Assembly (NCBI RefSeq): GCF_016802725.1
Contig: NC_052671.1
Coordinates: forward strand, 12,156,435-12,220,434
Reading direction: 5' to 3'
Length of the DNA stretch: 64,000 nt
DNA from: Solenopsis invicta
Lineage: Eukaryota; Arthropoda; Insecta; Hymenoptera; Formicidae
Shown here one piece after another: positions 25,801-38,960 of the stretch (the stretch's first letter is position 1; each line of letters opens with the position of its first letter). Position numbers and translations under genes: made by a program. The notes beneath the pieces were generated by a model. It was not told the origin of the DNA, did not search any database, and worked only from the letters and a program-made list of their open reading frames with translations.

Positions 25801-26437
25801 CCATTTCTTTCTACATCGAGAAAAAACGACTGTTTACACAAGGTTTCCCTCTTAATTAAAAAAGCACCTAATTTTTAATAACTGTTGAATTTATTTGTTT
25901 CTATTTTATATTATTTACAGCAAAAAAATCATTCAATGATTAAACATATTTAAAATGTTTAAATAATTGAAAACAGTAAGTAAAATAAATCTATAAACAA
26001 AATAATATAAGTTTTAAAAGTTACAATATTATTAATTGCAATAATACATATTGTATTATTTAATTTAACTCTTACTGTATGCTTTTATCGAATTTATACA
26101 GAATCTTCATTTCAGTCGATTTCGATGGCCTACATGGTTTTTCCATCAATATATCGATTAGCATAGTAATGTTTTTGCGATTTATCAACAAAATTAACAC
26201 TTTACAGCACGTAATGCACATAGCAATTAAAGCAAAGAAATTATCGGAAATATCTTCAGCATTACTCAAGGTCAGAATTACATCTATCAATTGCGATATC
26301 ATAAAGGTGTTTAGTAATAAAAATATTATGCTCGTATATACGTAGTAAACTAAACGTTTATGTAACGATGACCAAGAATTCGGTCGCCAGCACCCAAATA
26401 TCGTTAAAAGATTAAAAGTTAATTTAAGAATGTGCAT
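22801..26437 (-). CDS. Odorant receptor E, complete, 5 exons, 369 aa
   Basis: Seven-transmembrane insect odorant receptor, first member from the left of the second subgroup. Exons: 26076-26437, 24745-25080, 24388-24589, 23181-23336, 22801-22854; total 1110 nt, open, all GT-AG. Start ATG at 26437 (MHILKLTFNLL); stop TAA at 22801-22803. Exon 1 has GCWRPNSW and the CRPS motif before TM2 ends in KFDKSIQ; exon 2 has CDTLICGLLVH and QIEILTYRLRK; exon 3 ends YCWYGNEVKLK; exon 4 SYEMIDKIFEIKW and MNLNSFMN; exon 5 ILKMSYSTYNLLQHMNK. It differs from its neighbours in LTELFFYCW (others LTQLF). Intron 1 is 995 bp because of an insertion at about 25290-25870. Intron 3 (1051 bp) is homologous to that of G. 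Confidence 0.9.
25290..25870. repeat. Inserted DNA in intron 1 of OR E
   Basis: About 580 bp, absent from intron 1 of F, G and H. It starts near AGTCGGCCTCAGCGGCCGGA, a GC-rich word unlike its surroundings, and shows no coding frame or terminal repeats I could pair. Probably a transposon fragment. Confidence 0.4.
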
Positions 26438-26779
26438 TTTACAAGATTATATCCTTTGATGTTATCTATGAAGCACACACACAGTCACATACGCACACAC
26501 GTAATTAATTATTGCAAACTTCCGGATTAATAAGTTTTAATTAAAATAATTTCAACTTGATCAAAAATTGATTCTACTCTTATTATTATAATAAAATAAT
26601 AAATATTTTATTTTTTAATATTTACAAATGTTATTTATATATAAATATAAATAATGTTTGTAAATATATTATATTTATATTTACAAATAAGCTTTCTGAT
26701 TAATCTGAAATTAAAAGTAAACATAGCATATTTGCGTAAAAGATGATTAAATGCATTATTAGTATAAAGAGAAAATGCA

Positions 26780-27000
26780 CCTAGAGCAGTCAAAACTGAT
26801 AAGTTTTGCACGTAACAAAATCTTTAGAATAACTGACAAACATCGATAGTCTATAGTCTTACTATGATATAATCTCTTAGATGTAGATAGAATACCTTTT
26901 AATGCTTTGTAGTTGCTAACTCCATTATTCATACAACATATCCCTTGCAATATATCCCTCGTGAAATAATTTTTTTATGATTTGACATGCAAATGGACAG
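26780..27000 (-). promoter_or_regulatory. Conserved 5' flank block of OR E
   Basis: Starts about 340 bp upstream of the ATG. It has AACTGACAAACATCGATA followed by GTCTATAGTC (26849-26858), then the words CCCTTGCAATATATCCCTCG and the octamer ATGCAAAT (26987-26994). The same order of words occurs upstream of F, G and H. ATGCAAAT is the classical POU-domain octamer; in Drosophila the POU factors Acj6 and Pdm3 regulate OR genes. Whether such a factor binds here is inference. Confidence 0.5.
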
Positions 27001-27520
27001 TAACAAAAGTCGCAATCCCATAATATAGTTCACATACGGCATAATTTTGTCTTTAAATACAGTAATGTTTTGCAGAAAAGTAAGAGAAATACGAAACGGA
27101 ATAATAAAATACCCAACAGATAATTATATATAATCGATCTTTATGTAATATTGATCTGGCCATGTTATACTTCTGTGATAAATTCTAGATATTTAAATTT
27201 TAAATGAAACTCAGATCATTTTCTATCTTGACGTTGCTGTTACTTCTTCAGTGCTTTACTCTCTCTTCATTTACGTTTTCTTATTCACGTATACTTTTTA
27301 TGTCGAAATCATATTATTTATTCTACATATTTTTATAGGTAATTTACAATAAAAGTTTTTTTTTTAACCAAAATAAAGTTAAAATTTACTTATATTTAAG
27401 TGATTTTTAATTATAACATAAATTCTTAAAACTACTTTACTTTATAATTATTTCTCAACTATAAAGTTAATTAAATTTTATTAAAAATTAGATGTATATA
27501 AAAAAAGGATATTTAAGAAT
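27001..27520. other. E-F spacer, upper part
   Basis: AT-rich 5' flank of E, similar to 31345-31620 upstream of F and 36565-36910 upstream of G. There is no gene. Confidence 0.4.
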
Positions 27521-28600
27521 TTAGGTTTTAACTATCTAAAAATAGTATAACATTTTTAATCTTGGTTCAAATGTTTTCAGTAATTAATTTTGCTGCTAAT
27601 TTTATTAATAATAATATTAAATATAATACACATTAAATATACGTTCAGAAATTATTATTTCAAACTACAAAAATTCCAATATTGTTTCAAAATTTAATTC
27701 TTTTCATGCATAATTTAAATTTATTTATTAATTAAAATTAGTGTTAAAAGATTTATTCAAATTTTAAATAGAAAATTGGCCAAAACGGTCATAGCATAAA
27801 CTTGGTGTTGAATATTTCATACGTGATTTTTAGATATAGCCTTCAATTCATACGAACTGCACGCCGTTATTTTCAATTTCAAACACAGCTCATAAAAATA
27901 AATCAATCTTAGTCAAGCTTATGAGTTGATGAATGTACATCAGACAAAATAATAAAAGGGGGAAAGTAAAATGGCAACCATTTTACCATGCGCTGTAAAT
28001 AAATTTCTTATTTTTTAACTTCATTGATGAAAAATATAATATAATACATGATATTTTTACCATGATATACAAAGCGCCAAATGTTAATGCTATTTAAAAT
28101 ATTTCTGGAATATATAATCCTTCAAAATGTTATACAAACATTATTAATTATAACGTTGTGTCTACTAATTCCAAAAACCAAGTTATTAATAATAATTATA
28201 ATTCTACGATGTACTTTGTTCCACTTTTGTACATATACGTATATTATAATAATATAAAATTAATCTATTTTTAATAAAATTAAGTGAAATATCGCAATAA
28301 TATAGTATTGTATATATTAATACTTACATTATTCTTTTACAGAATTTATGCGAATTCTTCATTTCCATTAATCTTGACGGTCTGATTTCACCATCGGTAT
28401 TAATTGATCAAAATAATGCTTTTGAGATTCATCTGCAAAATAAACGATGTACAGCAAACGTAAACGTAGCGATTAATACAAAAAAATTATCAAAAATTCA
28501 TCAACATTATCCACGATTAAGATTACATCTACAGTAGAAAAAAACAAAATAAATGTTAATAAACGTAAAAAGGTATACTATACAGAATCATATTTTAAAA
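27520..28600 (-). pseudogene. Decayed OR gene in the 3' flank of F (exons 1, 2 and end)
   Basis: Remnant of a whole receptor. About 28330-28600 matches exon 1 of the E-I group (GAATTCTTCATTTCCATTAA, TACATCTACAG). About 27900-28100 matches exon 2 (GAGTTGATGAATGTACATCA, GGCAACCATTTTACCATGCG, ACAAAGCGCC). About 27520-27545 resembles the exon 5/intron 4 border (TTTTAACTATCTAAAA). Exons 3 and 4 were not found. Many frameshifts are present. Confidence 0.55.
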
Positions 28601-28757
28601 ATGTGTCTTTATTTTTTATAACAACACGTAAATATTAGTTATAAAGGTTGATTATCTCTGTTTATATATCTTTGTTTATTTTTTTATTCTCTTCTTAAAT
28701 TGATTTTGTAATATAAGCAACAATATCCGGTAGCAATTTTGTTGACCTCTTTCATAA

Positions 28758-30831
28758 TCATTTATTCATATGTTGAAGTAAGTTGTAAGTGGAATACGAC
28801 ATCTTAAGTATCTAGAATTAATAGAATATAGACATTTATAATCTATATTTTAATAAATTTAGTAATTAATAAGTTTGCAGCTAATTCCGCCAACAACAAC
28901 TTTAAACGTTAACATTAAATTTATATAATGTTGAATTTATTTATACTGTTTCCAATTTAATTAATAAGCTACGTATTTCAATTTATTAATTAATTAAAAA
29001 TTTACTTTAAATTTATAAAATATTTTAATAATATAATATATATCTATATACCATGTATATATCTCTGTTTAAATATAAAGAAATTTAAGTATATATGAAA
29101 ATGAAATTTGTTGACAAAATTAGTTTCAGTAATATTTATACTAACATTCATGAAGGAATTGAGATTCATAGGAATAGTATAAGTACACATAATCTGAATA
29201 GGCACAAGTGCTCGTCTTATTATCATTATTAGAGCTTTCTTACTATCTTCGTCTAATGTCAACCATTCTATTTCGAAAATTTTATCAATTATTTCATAGC
29301 TCTGAAATATATAAATTGTATTCATAAACAGCATTTATAAAAAAGTCAATTAATACTTATATTACTTAATAAATATAAATTAATTGTATGTTTTGACCAA
29401 TTTTTGTATAAATTTTGCATGTTTTTTATATTACATTGCACATTTACAGATATAAATTACCGTACCTTTACCTTTACTTCGTTCCCATACCAACAATATA
29501 TAAAAAGTTGTGTTAAAAAGCAACATATATATAATGTTGTTTCAAGATATTTAGCTTTGGATGTTGTTCTACTTAAATGATAAAGGCTAAAGCATAATAT
29601 CACTGTACTCATTACAAATTGTATAGTAATGGTCAATTTAAACTTTGCATTTACAATAACAGCAAATCTAAAATTTAACAATTTTGCTTAAAAAAAATTG
29701 TAAAATATTTTAATTTATTAAAAATAACGTATTATGTTATAATATAATATATACAATAGTTCTAATATTATACAAAAATTTGCAAAATTTATAAAAATAC
29801 GATTTAACCTGAAAATATGATAATGTTGATAAATGCAATCGCGAAGAATATTTGAATAAGACATAATTTTTCTTAGACGATACGTCAAAATCTCAATTTG
29901 ACAGCAAATGTGGACCAATAATCCGCAGATGAGAGTATCGCAACCAACATTTACGAACACTGCAGCAACAATGCTAATCAGTTGATGAGTAAACGTTATG
30001 TAAAAAAGTATTTCCGACGAATAATCAAATGGCAACCAAGCTTTAAACGTTAATTTTCTATTTCTGAAGTTTATAATTAAAGAAGACAATGCCACACATA
30101 ATACTGTTACGATACCCATATGTAAATAACGCCATGTATTAATTCTAAAATAATTATAAAATATATTTCTAATATAAAATATCTTCTAAAATTTTACGCA
30201 ATATTTTAGAACTACATCTTTATTTCTGTTGTTTTAAAAAACCAATTAATTTTTAATATCTCATGGATTTATTTTATTCTATTTTATAATATTACATTCT
30301 TTTTATATTATTTACAATAAAAAATAAATTAATAATTAAACATATTAAATATGCTTACATATATAATTAGAAAAGTAAATAAACAAATCAATAAACAAAA
30401 TTATATAAATTAAATTTCAATTGATATAATATTATTAAATGCAATAATATCGTATTATTTAACTCTTACTGAATGCTTTTGTCAAATTTATACAGAATCT
30501 TTATTTCAGTCGAGCTCGATCGTCTACATGATTTTTCCATCAATAAATCGATTAGCATAGTAATGTCTTTGCGATTTATAAACAAAATTAACCATTTACA
30601 GCACGTCATGCACATAGCAATTAGGACAAAGAAATTATCGGAAATATCTTCAGCATTACTCAATGTCAGGGTTACATCTATCAATTGCGATACCATAAAG
30701 GTGTTTAGTAATAAAAATATTATGCTTGTATATACGTAGTAGACTAAACGTTTATGTAACGATGACCAAGAATCCGGTCGCCAGCACCCAAATATCGTTA
30801 GAAGATTCAAAGTTGATTTAAGAATGTGCAT
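28758..30831 (-). CDS. Odorant receptor F, complete, 5 exons, 369 aa
   Basis: Seven-transmembrane insect odorant receptor of the second subgroup. Exons: 30470-30831, 29809-30144, 29466-29667, 29146-29301, 28758-28811; 1110 nt, open, all GT-AG. Start ATG (MHILKSTLNLL); stop TGA at 28758-28760 where E, G, H and I use TAA. Signatures as in E: GCWRPDSW, CDTLICGLLVH, YCWYGNEVKVK, MNLNSFMN, ILKMSYSTYNLLQHMNK. Intron 3 is only 164 bp, against about 1 kb in E and G, which makes F the most compact gene of the group. Exon 3 differs from that of G at only two residues although exon 1 differs at about 25 of 121, suggesting conversion. The loop before the end of exon 1 is altered to KSCRRSSS (others KPCRPS). 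Confidence 0.9.
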
Positions 30832-31129
30832 TTTAATAGATTATATCTTCGAATCTCATGTCATCTGTGAAACAAATATACACACGTAAATAACTACTTG
30901 CAATATTGGTAAACTTTAATTAAAATAATTTCATAAATTAAAAATTGATTCTGCTCTGATTATAATAAGAAAACAATAAATATTTTATTTTTTAATATTT
31001 ACAAACGTCACTTTTATATAAATATAATTTTAAAAAACAAAAGAAAAAATTGACTATTAAAAATTAACATTGCATATTTGTGTGAGAGATGATTGAAATC
31101 ATTATTAGTACAAATAAAAAAAATGCACT

Positions 31130-31345
31130 TACAATAGTCAAAACTGATAAGTATTGCGCGCAATAAAATCTTTAGAATGACTGACAAACATCAATAGTCT
31201 ATAGCCTTACTATGATCTCTTAGATGTAGATAGAATACCTTATTATGCTGTGAAGTTGCTAACTCCATTATTCATCCAACGTATTCCTCGCAATATATCC
31301 CTCGTAAAATAATTTTTTCATGATTTGACATGCAAATGCACAGTA
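31130..31345 (-). promoter_or_regulatory. Conserved 5' flank block of OR F
   Basis: Contains TGACTGACAAACATCAATA with GTCTATAG (31197-31204), then TTCCTCGCAATATATCCCTC and the octamer ATGCAAAT (31330-31337), in the same order and spacing as upstream of E, G and H. The block lies about 300-515 bp upstream of the ATG. Confidence 0.5.
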
Positions 31346-31879
31346 ACGAAATTCGCAATCCCATAATATAGTTCACATACGGCATAATTTTATCCTTAAA
31401 TGCAGCAATATTTTTCAGAAAAATAAAAGAAATACGAGACAGTATAATAAAATATTTAACAAATAATTATAATCGATCTTTATGTAATATTGATATAGCT
31501 ATGATATACTGCTGTAATAAACTCTAGATAAAAGAAAAGCATGCAAATGTTATACAAAACTCTGATCCTCCTCGAACTTAATGTTGCTGTTACGTCTATT
31601 GGTAATATTAATATTTTAATCTTTTTTTATTTTCATATTCTGTTTTTAGTCACATATATTCATATCGAAGTCACATTATTCATCCTATAAATCTATTTTT
31701 ATAAGTAAGAGAAAATTGCTAATATAATGTAGTAATATTGTAATACAATAACAATAATATTTAAAAAACCAATTAAATAAAAGTAGTTTTATGCATTTTT
31801 GTTTAAATAGCACCTTTCTGAATTAATGTAAATATGTAAGTTAAACATAGTTAACTACAACATAGTTAAAAGTAATTGA

Positions 31880-32130
31880 AAAGTTATTTGATTTTATTTC
31901 TTCATCTTCAATGGTCTAAACAGTTCTCAACAAGTACATAGTATAATGTGTTAATATCTTTTTGATTTATTAATAATTTGACTATTTTGAAACATAATCT
32001 ATATTTTGGAAATAACCAATATCAGTTTGCCGTAGAAACTTTTGATGTAATCTTCGATACTATCAACAAACGCTGTACTGTTTAAGAATTGAGATACTAA
32101 AAACTTATTTGTGATCAGTTATAATACAAT
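31880..32130 (-). pseudogene. OR exon 1 fossil (D-like)
   Basis: Degenerate first exon: CTAAACAGTTCTCAACAAGTACAT and the following TTTTTGATTTATTAATAATTTG recall the D exon 1 region at 21330-21400, and AAGAATTGAGATACTAAAAA recalls 21490-21520. Frame lost. A second copy stands at 37090-37330 and a shorter one near 56800-56900. Confidence 0.5.
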
Positions 32131-32144
32131 ATTATAAAATTTAC

Positions 32145-33020
32145 GTTTTAAGTATCTAAATATAGCATAACATTTCTAATCTTGGTTTAAATATATTCAG
32201 TAATTAACAGATTTACTAATAACTTTGTTAATAGTATTATAATATAATATTATATGTATTATACATTGAATAAACGTAAAAATTATTTATATTATTAAAA
32301 AATAACAAAACATTACAATTTTGTTTTAAAATTTAATTTTTTTCGTACATAATTTAATTGCGCAGTAAGTTAATTTTCTATTATTAAGTTTATAGATAAA
32401 AATTATAACATGATACATGATATTTTCACCAGATATACAAAGGACCAAGTGTTAATGCTATACGAAAGAATTTATAAAATATTTCTCAAAAATATAATCT
32501 ATCAACATTTTATATAAACGTTATTAATTATAATGTTGTTTCTACAAATTTCAAAAACCAAGATATTACAAATAATTTTATTTTTAGAATGTATTTTATC
32601 TCATGCTTACATGCATAATATTTTAGATATTATAAAAATATACAGTTAAACAATTTTTAATAATATTAATAATATTAATTAAAATATCAATATTATAATT
32701 ATTGAATATATTAATACTTATTCTATTCCTTTATTATAATTATGCTGAATCTTTATTTCCATTGATCTTGACGGTCTGATTTCTCCATCAGTATTAATTG
32801 ATCAGAATAATAATGCTTTTGCAGTTCATCAGCAAAATGAATACTTTACAGTAAAAAATAAACGTAGCCATTAATACAAAAAAAATCATCAAATAATTTA
32901 TTAGCATTATCCATAATTAGGATTACATCCATAGCACAAAAAAAAACAAAATATTTAGATGTTAATGAGCTTAAAACAATAAAACAGGTATAATATAAAA
33001 TAAATTATCGTATTTTAAAA
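32145..33020 (-). pseudogene. Decayed OR gene in the 3' flank of G
   Basis: Counterpart of the fossil at 27520-28600: exon 1 remnant at about 32740-33020, an exon 2 start near 32430-32460 (TATACAAAGGACCAAGTGTT) and an exon 5-border remnant at about 32145-32165. Most of exon 2 is missing compared with the copy 3' of F. Confidence 0.5.
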
Positions 33021-33165
33021 ATGCGTTTATTTTAAATAATAATATGTAATATAAATGTTAATTCTGAAGACTAATTGTCACTATCCTTTTTTTTTCATTT
33101 TCTTAAATTAATTTTGTAATACGAGTAACAAATTCCAATAGCAACTTTATTGGCCTCTTTCACAA

Positions 33166-36050
33166 TTATTTATCAATATGTTGAAGTAGGTTGTAAGTAG
33201 AGTACGACATCTTAAGTATCTAAAATTAATGAAATATGGACATTTATAATTTAAATTTTAATAAGTTTAGTAATTAATAAGTTTTTAGCTAATTTTGCCA
33301 ACAATGACATTAAATTTTAACATTAAATTTATATAATGCTAAATTTATATTGTTTCAAATTTATTTAATAAACTGCAAACTATAATTTATTTATTAATTC
33401 AAAACTTATTTAAATTTTAAAAATTATTTTAGTACTACAGTACTTATATATCAATATGTTATATATAAAGCTCGATTTAAATGCAAAAAAATTAAGTATA
33501 TCCAATAAAAAAAAATTGTTGACAAAATTAATCTCATTAATATCTATACTAACATTCATGAAGGAATTGAGATTCATAGGAACAGTGTAAGCACACTTAA
33601 TTTGAATAGGCACAAGTGCTTGTCTCATTATCATTATTAGAGATTTCTTACTATTTTCGTCTAATGTCAGCCATTTCATTTCGAAAATTTTATCAATCAT
33701 TTCATAACTCTACTAAAATATACAAAATGTATTGATACATTCAGCATTATGTAAGGAAATACTTATGCATGTAATATCAATAAATAATTATACTTGATAT
33801 ATTTTAATACTTGATATATTTTAATTATTATGTTTTCACAATTTGAAATGATATCAAAAAGTTTCCGGATTAAAACTACAAAAAATTGTAAAATACCATA
33901 GGTCCTATTGGCAACTGTCCATTTCAAAGTAGTTAATTTTGTTTTATTTCTAAAAATGTAAATAAAAAAATAATAAAGCGTGACACTACTAAAAAATTAA
34001 AAGAGAATCGGCAATGCATGATGATCATTAAAAAGAACTTCCGGGAAGTACATCTACAAAGGTGAAAAACTTAATTAATTCTCATTCAAGAATAAGAGTG
34101 GGCAATAGGACCTAAATAATAAATAATATTTTTATATTATCCATCTGAAAATTTTTGACTACATTTCATATGAATAATTAGTTTTTTAGTATAGGTATTA
34201 CTTAAAATTACAATCTTAATATCAGATAGAAAATGCTAACAATTTGATAGCAAATAGCAAACAAGTCAACTAGATTTTAATTGGAAATCTGAAACTATCC
34301 ATTTGATCAACTTGCTCACAATCTGTTGATAAAGTCTACTGACATAATATATCAGCAAATTAATGATAGAAATTAAATAAAATTTGCAAGCGCAAGCAAT
34401 ATAACGGCAGATTAGCAGTAGAAATCAAACAGATTTACAAATACTTTTTCACTTTTATCGCTAATTTGTTGTAATTATATTTTGTCATATTTTTGACAAC
34501 TGTTTGTCAACATCAGAAACAACAACTTCTGTATGCAATTTATTGCCTTCCTGCCATCAAATATTGATAGCATGTTCTGTTCAAAACCTGTCTTCTCAGA
34601 TTTTAGTGTCTTAATACACTTATTGTCATTAAAATTATTGTACTTAATTAAACAAAGGTTTAGATATTTTTTGTATTAATTTGGCATGTATTTTATACTA
34701 AATTGCATATTTATAGATATATAAATTACCACACCTTTACTTTTACTTCGTTCCCATACCAACAATATATAAAAAGTTGTGTTAAAAAGCAACATATATA
34801 TAAAGTTGTTTCAAGATATTTAGCTTTGGATGTTGTTCTACTTAAATGATAAAGGCTAAAGCATAATATCACCGTACTCATTACAAATTGTAAAGTAATA
34901 GTCAAACTAAACTTTGCATTTACAATTACAGCAAATCTAAAATTTAACAATTTTGCTTAGAAAACGTTACGAAAAATTTAATAAAATAAATTTCTTAAAA
35001 ATGACATATTATATTATAATATATGTTAATAGTTTCAAAGTTATACAAAAATTTGCAAAATTTATAAAAATACGATTTAACCTGAAAATATGGTAATGTT
35101 GATAAACGCAATCGCGAAGCATATTTGAATAAGACATAATTTTTCTTAGACGATACGTCAAAATCTCAATTTGGCAGCAAATGTGGACTAATAATCCGCA
35201 AATGAGTGTATCACAACCAATACTTAAAAATATCGCAGCAATCATGCCCATCATTTGATGAATATACGTTACATAAAAAAGTATAGCTGACGAATAATCA
35301 AATGGTAACCAGGCTTTATACATTAATTTACTATTTCTGAAGTTTATAAATAAAGAAGATAATATCACAATTGACACTGTTACCATTGCCAGATGTACAA
35401 AACGCCATGTATTAATTCTAAAATAATTAAAAACTATATTTTAAATATATTCTATTAATTTAAAAAAGTAATTAATTTTTAATAGCTGTAGGAGATCTAT
35501 TCTATTCTATTTCAGAATAGTACTTACAATAAAAAACGATTTATTAATTAAGCATATTAAAATTGTTTAAATCAAAAAAAGTTAGTAAAATAAATTATTA
35601 TGCCAAATAATATATGTATATTTAGTTTCAATAATTATAATATCATTAAATAATACATTATTATGTCATTTAATTTAACTCTACTTACTGTATGCTTTTA
35701 TCAAATTTATACAAAATTTTCATTTCAGTCGATTCCGATGGTCTGCAGGGTTTATCCATCAGTATATCGACTAGCATAATAATGCTTTTGCGATTTATTA
35801 ACAAAACAAATAATTTACAGCAAGCAGAGCACAAAGCGATTAGAGTAAAAAAATTATCGGAAATGTCTTCAGCGTTACTCAAAGTCAGGATTACATCTAC
35901 CAATTGTGATAACATAAAGGTGTGTACTAATAAAAATATTATGCTCGTATATGTGTAATAGACTAAACGTTTATGTAACGATGACCAAGAATCCGGTCGC
36001 CAGCACCCAAATATCGTTAAAAGATTAAAATTTGATTTAAGAATGTGCAT
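33166..36050 (-). CDS. Odorant receptor G, complete, 5 exons, 369 aa
   Basis: Seven-transmembrane insect odorant receptor. Exons: 35689-36050, 35082-35417, 34735-34936, 33554-33709, 33166-33219; 1110 nt, open, all GT-AG. Start ATG (MHILKSNFNLL); stop TAA at 33166-33168, C-terminus LLQHIDK. Signatures: GCWRPDSW, CDTLICGLLVH, QIEILTYRLRK, YCWYGNEVKVK, MNLNSFMN. It is a mosaic of its neighbours: the last 75 residues of exon 1 differ from H at only three positions while the first 46 differ at 12, and exon 3 differs from F at only two. It is the last OR before the interruption by the dehydrogenase gene and transposons. Intron 3 (1025 bp) is homologous to that of E. Confidence 0.9.
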
Positions 36051-36344
36051 TTTAATAGATTACGTCTTCTGATGTCATCTGTAAAATACACATACGTAAA
36101 TCATTACTGCAAGCTTGCAATATTAGTAAATTTTAATTAAAATTATTTCAATTTCATCAATTAAATATTCATTCGGACTTTATTATTATAAGAAATTAAG
36201 AAATATTTTTTTATATATTTACAAACGTTATTTATATTAAATACAATTAAAAGAAAACAAAAGAAAATGTAAACAATTAAAAGTTAACATTGCATATTTG
36301 TGTGAGAGATGATTAAAATCATTATTAGTACAAAGAAGAAGATG

Positions 36345-36565
36345 CACTTACAACAGTCAAAACTGATAAGTACTGCACGCAACAAAATCTTTAGAATGAC
36401 TGACAAACATCAATAGTCTATAGCCTTACTACGATCTAATCTCTTAGATATAGCTAGAATACCGCATCATGCTGTAAAGTTGCTAACTCCATTATTCATC
36501 CATGTATCCCTCGCAATATATCCCTCATAAAATAATTTTTTCATGATCTGACATGCAAATTGACA
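36345..36565 (-). promoter_or_regulatory. Conserved 5' flank block of OR G
   Basis: Has TGACTGACAAACATCAATA with GTCTATAG (36416-36423), ATCCCTCGCAATATATCCCT and the octamer ATGCAAAT (36553-36560), about 300-515 bp upstream of the ATG. Same order as in E, F and H. Confidence 0.5.
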
Positions 36566-37089
36566 GTATCAAAATACGCAATCCTATAATACAGTTCACA
36601 TGCGGCATAATTTTCTCTTTAAATGCAGTTATGCTTTTCAGAAAAGTAAGAGAAATACGAAACAAAATAATAAAATACTTAACAGAGAATTATATATAAT
36701 CGAGTTTTGTGTAATGTTGATACAGCTATGCTATACTTCTGTGATAAACTCTAGATATTTAAATTTTAAATGAAACTCAAATCATCCTCTAACTAAACGC
36801 TGCTGTTACTTCTTTAGTGCTTTAATCTCCCTTTATTTTCATTCTTTTCTTTTATATATATATTCACATATACTCATTCACATTATATCGAAATCATATT
36901 ATTCATCCTACAAATCTATATTTATAGGAAAGAGAAAATTGTAAATGGGTAATAAATAACAAATATAATATACAAAATACAGTAGAATAAAAGTAGTATA
37001 GCTTTACATTTTTTGTTTAAATAGCACTTTTTTAAATTAATGTAAACTTGTAAGTTAAGTTACAATGTAATTAAAAATAATTAAAAGTT

Positions 37090-37330
37090 ATTTGATTTTA
37101 TTTCTTGATCTTCCATAATTTAAACGTCTAAACAGTTCTCGACAAGTACATTATATAATGTCAATATCTTTTTAATTTATTAATAATTTGATCAGTTTAG
37201 AACAACCAACGAAATAATCAACATCAATGTGCTGTAGAAATGCTGAGTACTTTTGCTGTAATTTTTGATATTGTCAACAGTCGCAGTGAGTAATGTTCAA
37301 GAATTAAGATACTAAAGAAAGTTATTTTTA
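37090..37330 (-). pseudogene. OR exon 1 fossil upstream of G
   Basis: Second copy of the D-like fossil at 31880-32130: GTCTAAACAGTTCTCGACAA, TTTATTAATAATTTGATCAG and TTGATATTGTCAACAGTCGC are recognisable. Frame lost. It marks the last OR-derived DNA before the array is interrupted. Confidence 0.5.
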
Positions 37331-37559
37331 ATGAGGTGAAAAACGTAGTATTGAATTTATTGATTTCGTAGGCGGTGGATTTTTACGTAATAAGCATGAA
37401 AAAAGTAATCATCAGCTATACCAAGATATATAGAAAAAAATGACGACCATGTATAAAAGTAAAGTAAGTACGTACAAGTATGGTACTAGCAATAAAAAAT
37501 TTATTTTCATGTGTGCTAATGTACATATGCGCAAAAGTTCATGTGTGAATACGTACATA

Positions 37560-37895
37560 TGCATCATAATGTCATGTGTGCTAACATATACATTTGTTTC
37601 TCAATTTAATATTTGTGCGCAATAGAACTTGTAGGCTATCAAACTGTAGGTAAAGTTTTTGTGTACAAAAAATTTTGTGGATTAAAATTTTGGTGTACAA
37701 AAAATTTGTGAATAAACTTACGTTGGTTATCGACGCTATAAGCTATCGATTTGTAAGCTGCTGGGGCCTTCCCATTAATTCTGAAGATGACGTTTTTTGC
37801 AATATTACTGAAAAATTGTAGCACTATTTTGCAATGTTTTTGCTATCCTGTGTTGTACGGAAGAAAGAAATGCATATTATAATGAGAAAAAGGCA
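37560..37895. repeat. Dispersed repeat, second family, copy 1
   Basis: Matches 48080-48366 and part of 47850-47960: CTTGTAGGCTATCAAACT, TTATCGACGCT, GCAATATTACTGAAAAATTG. The last 110 bp are repeated again at 38945-39062. Probably a non-autonomous transposon, family unknown. Confidence 0.55.
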
Positions 37896-37979
37896 AAACA
37901 TTAAAATTTAGAAGAGTTGCAGGAAATCAAAGCTTACACGAGAAATGCGACGACAATAGTAGGTATGTGGTCAACTTTG

Positions 37980-38960
37980 CCTTATCCAGGGATATGGTTA
38001 TCAGCTCGACTTGCTTTCCCAGACTTTCCCAGAATATCTATTAATGGACTTTGAGTTCACCGGACAAAAAGACACATAACCAAATTGATCACATGCTAAT
38101 CAGCAAGAGAAACGCGCCCGGTGGGCGTTAGAACATATAGAGAAGCCGACTGCGACTCCGATCACTTCCTAGTCTGTATAAGGTACAGATGCCGTATAAT
38201 GAGAGAAAAAACGGTTAACAGCCAAAAAGAGGATTTGATCTAGAAAAGTTCAAAGATCTTGTAATGGCGGTCAATTATCAGCATAAATGAGACATTGCAC
38301 TCGAATCGTGCAATACTAAAAGGTGCAATAATGGACAACGCAGTGGAGGGTGTAATAGAAGAATTTTGGAAGTTAATGAAGAAGACAATAACAAGCGTAC
38401 AGAAAGAAATACTAGGACCCAAATCAAAAAGAAAAAGAAATGTTTCGATGAGGAGTGCATGGAGAAGATATAAATGAGGAATGCAGCCCTCAGAAGGTAT
38501 CTTAAAAGACCAACACGCCAGAAAAATTGAGAATATAACAATGCAAGGAGGAATGCGAAAGGGACTGTTAGGAGCAAGAAAAGAAAGCACCTCAACTCCA
38601 CAATGCTGCGAATGGAACAAGACAAGGAGAACAATCCAAACAAGCTTACAAAGCAGTGAATTTTTTTAAAAAGAGATATATTTCCAGATCAGCAATATGT
38701 AAAAACAAGAATAGAGTAATGATAACAGGAAAAGAGAAGAGAATGCAGGGAGAACGTATATCCAGGCAAACTCTTGAGAGCTTATCAGGTGTAAAGTGAC
38801 CCGTATCAAAGCCCAGAATGAGATGGGAGAACGGTGTGAGCATGAATGCTAAAGAGATGTTAGGAGTTCTGGAAGAAAGCATCAGAGAATCGGAACGTAT
38901 GAAGGCGGAAAATTGATAAGGCAAAAACTCGATTTGAGCTGTAGCGCCATTGGAAGATGT
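37980..38960 (+). mobile_element. Degenerate LINE (non-LTR retrotransposon) endonuclease fragment
   Basis: Across shifting plus-strand frames one reads NQIDHMLISKRNARPVGVRT, then EADCDSDHFLVCIRYRCRI, the end of an apurinic-type (EEP) endonuclease domain with the diagnostic DSDH. This is followed by the linker EEFWKLMKKTITSVQKEILG and FDEEC-MRNAALRRYLKRPTRQ seen before the reverse transcriptase of jockey/RTE-like LINEs. No reverse transcriptase remains. Stops and frameshifts are common. It is bracketed by two 110-bp direct repeats (37785-37895 and 38945-39062). Confidence 0.6.

Noticed and set aside
26079..26345. An 88-codon plus-strand frame conserved opposite exon 1 of E, also opposite F, G and H
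   Set aside because: It lies exactly antisense to the OR exon. Conservation follows from the sense protein, and no promoter or separate feature supports it.
38240..38643. Two hydrophobic minus-strand frames of over 120 codons
   Set aside because: They are antisense to the LINE endonuclease and linker fragment, which gives the recognisable protein on the plus strand.
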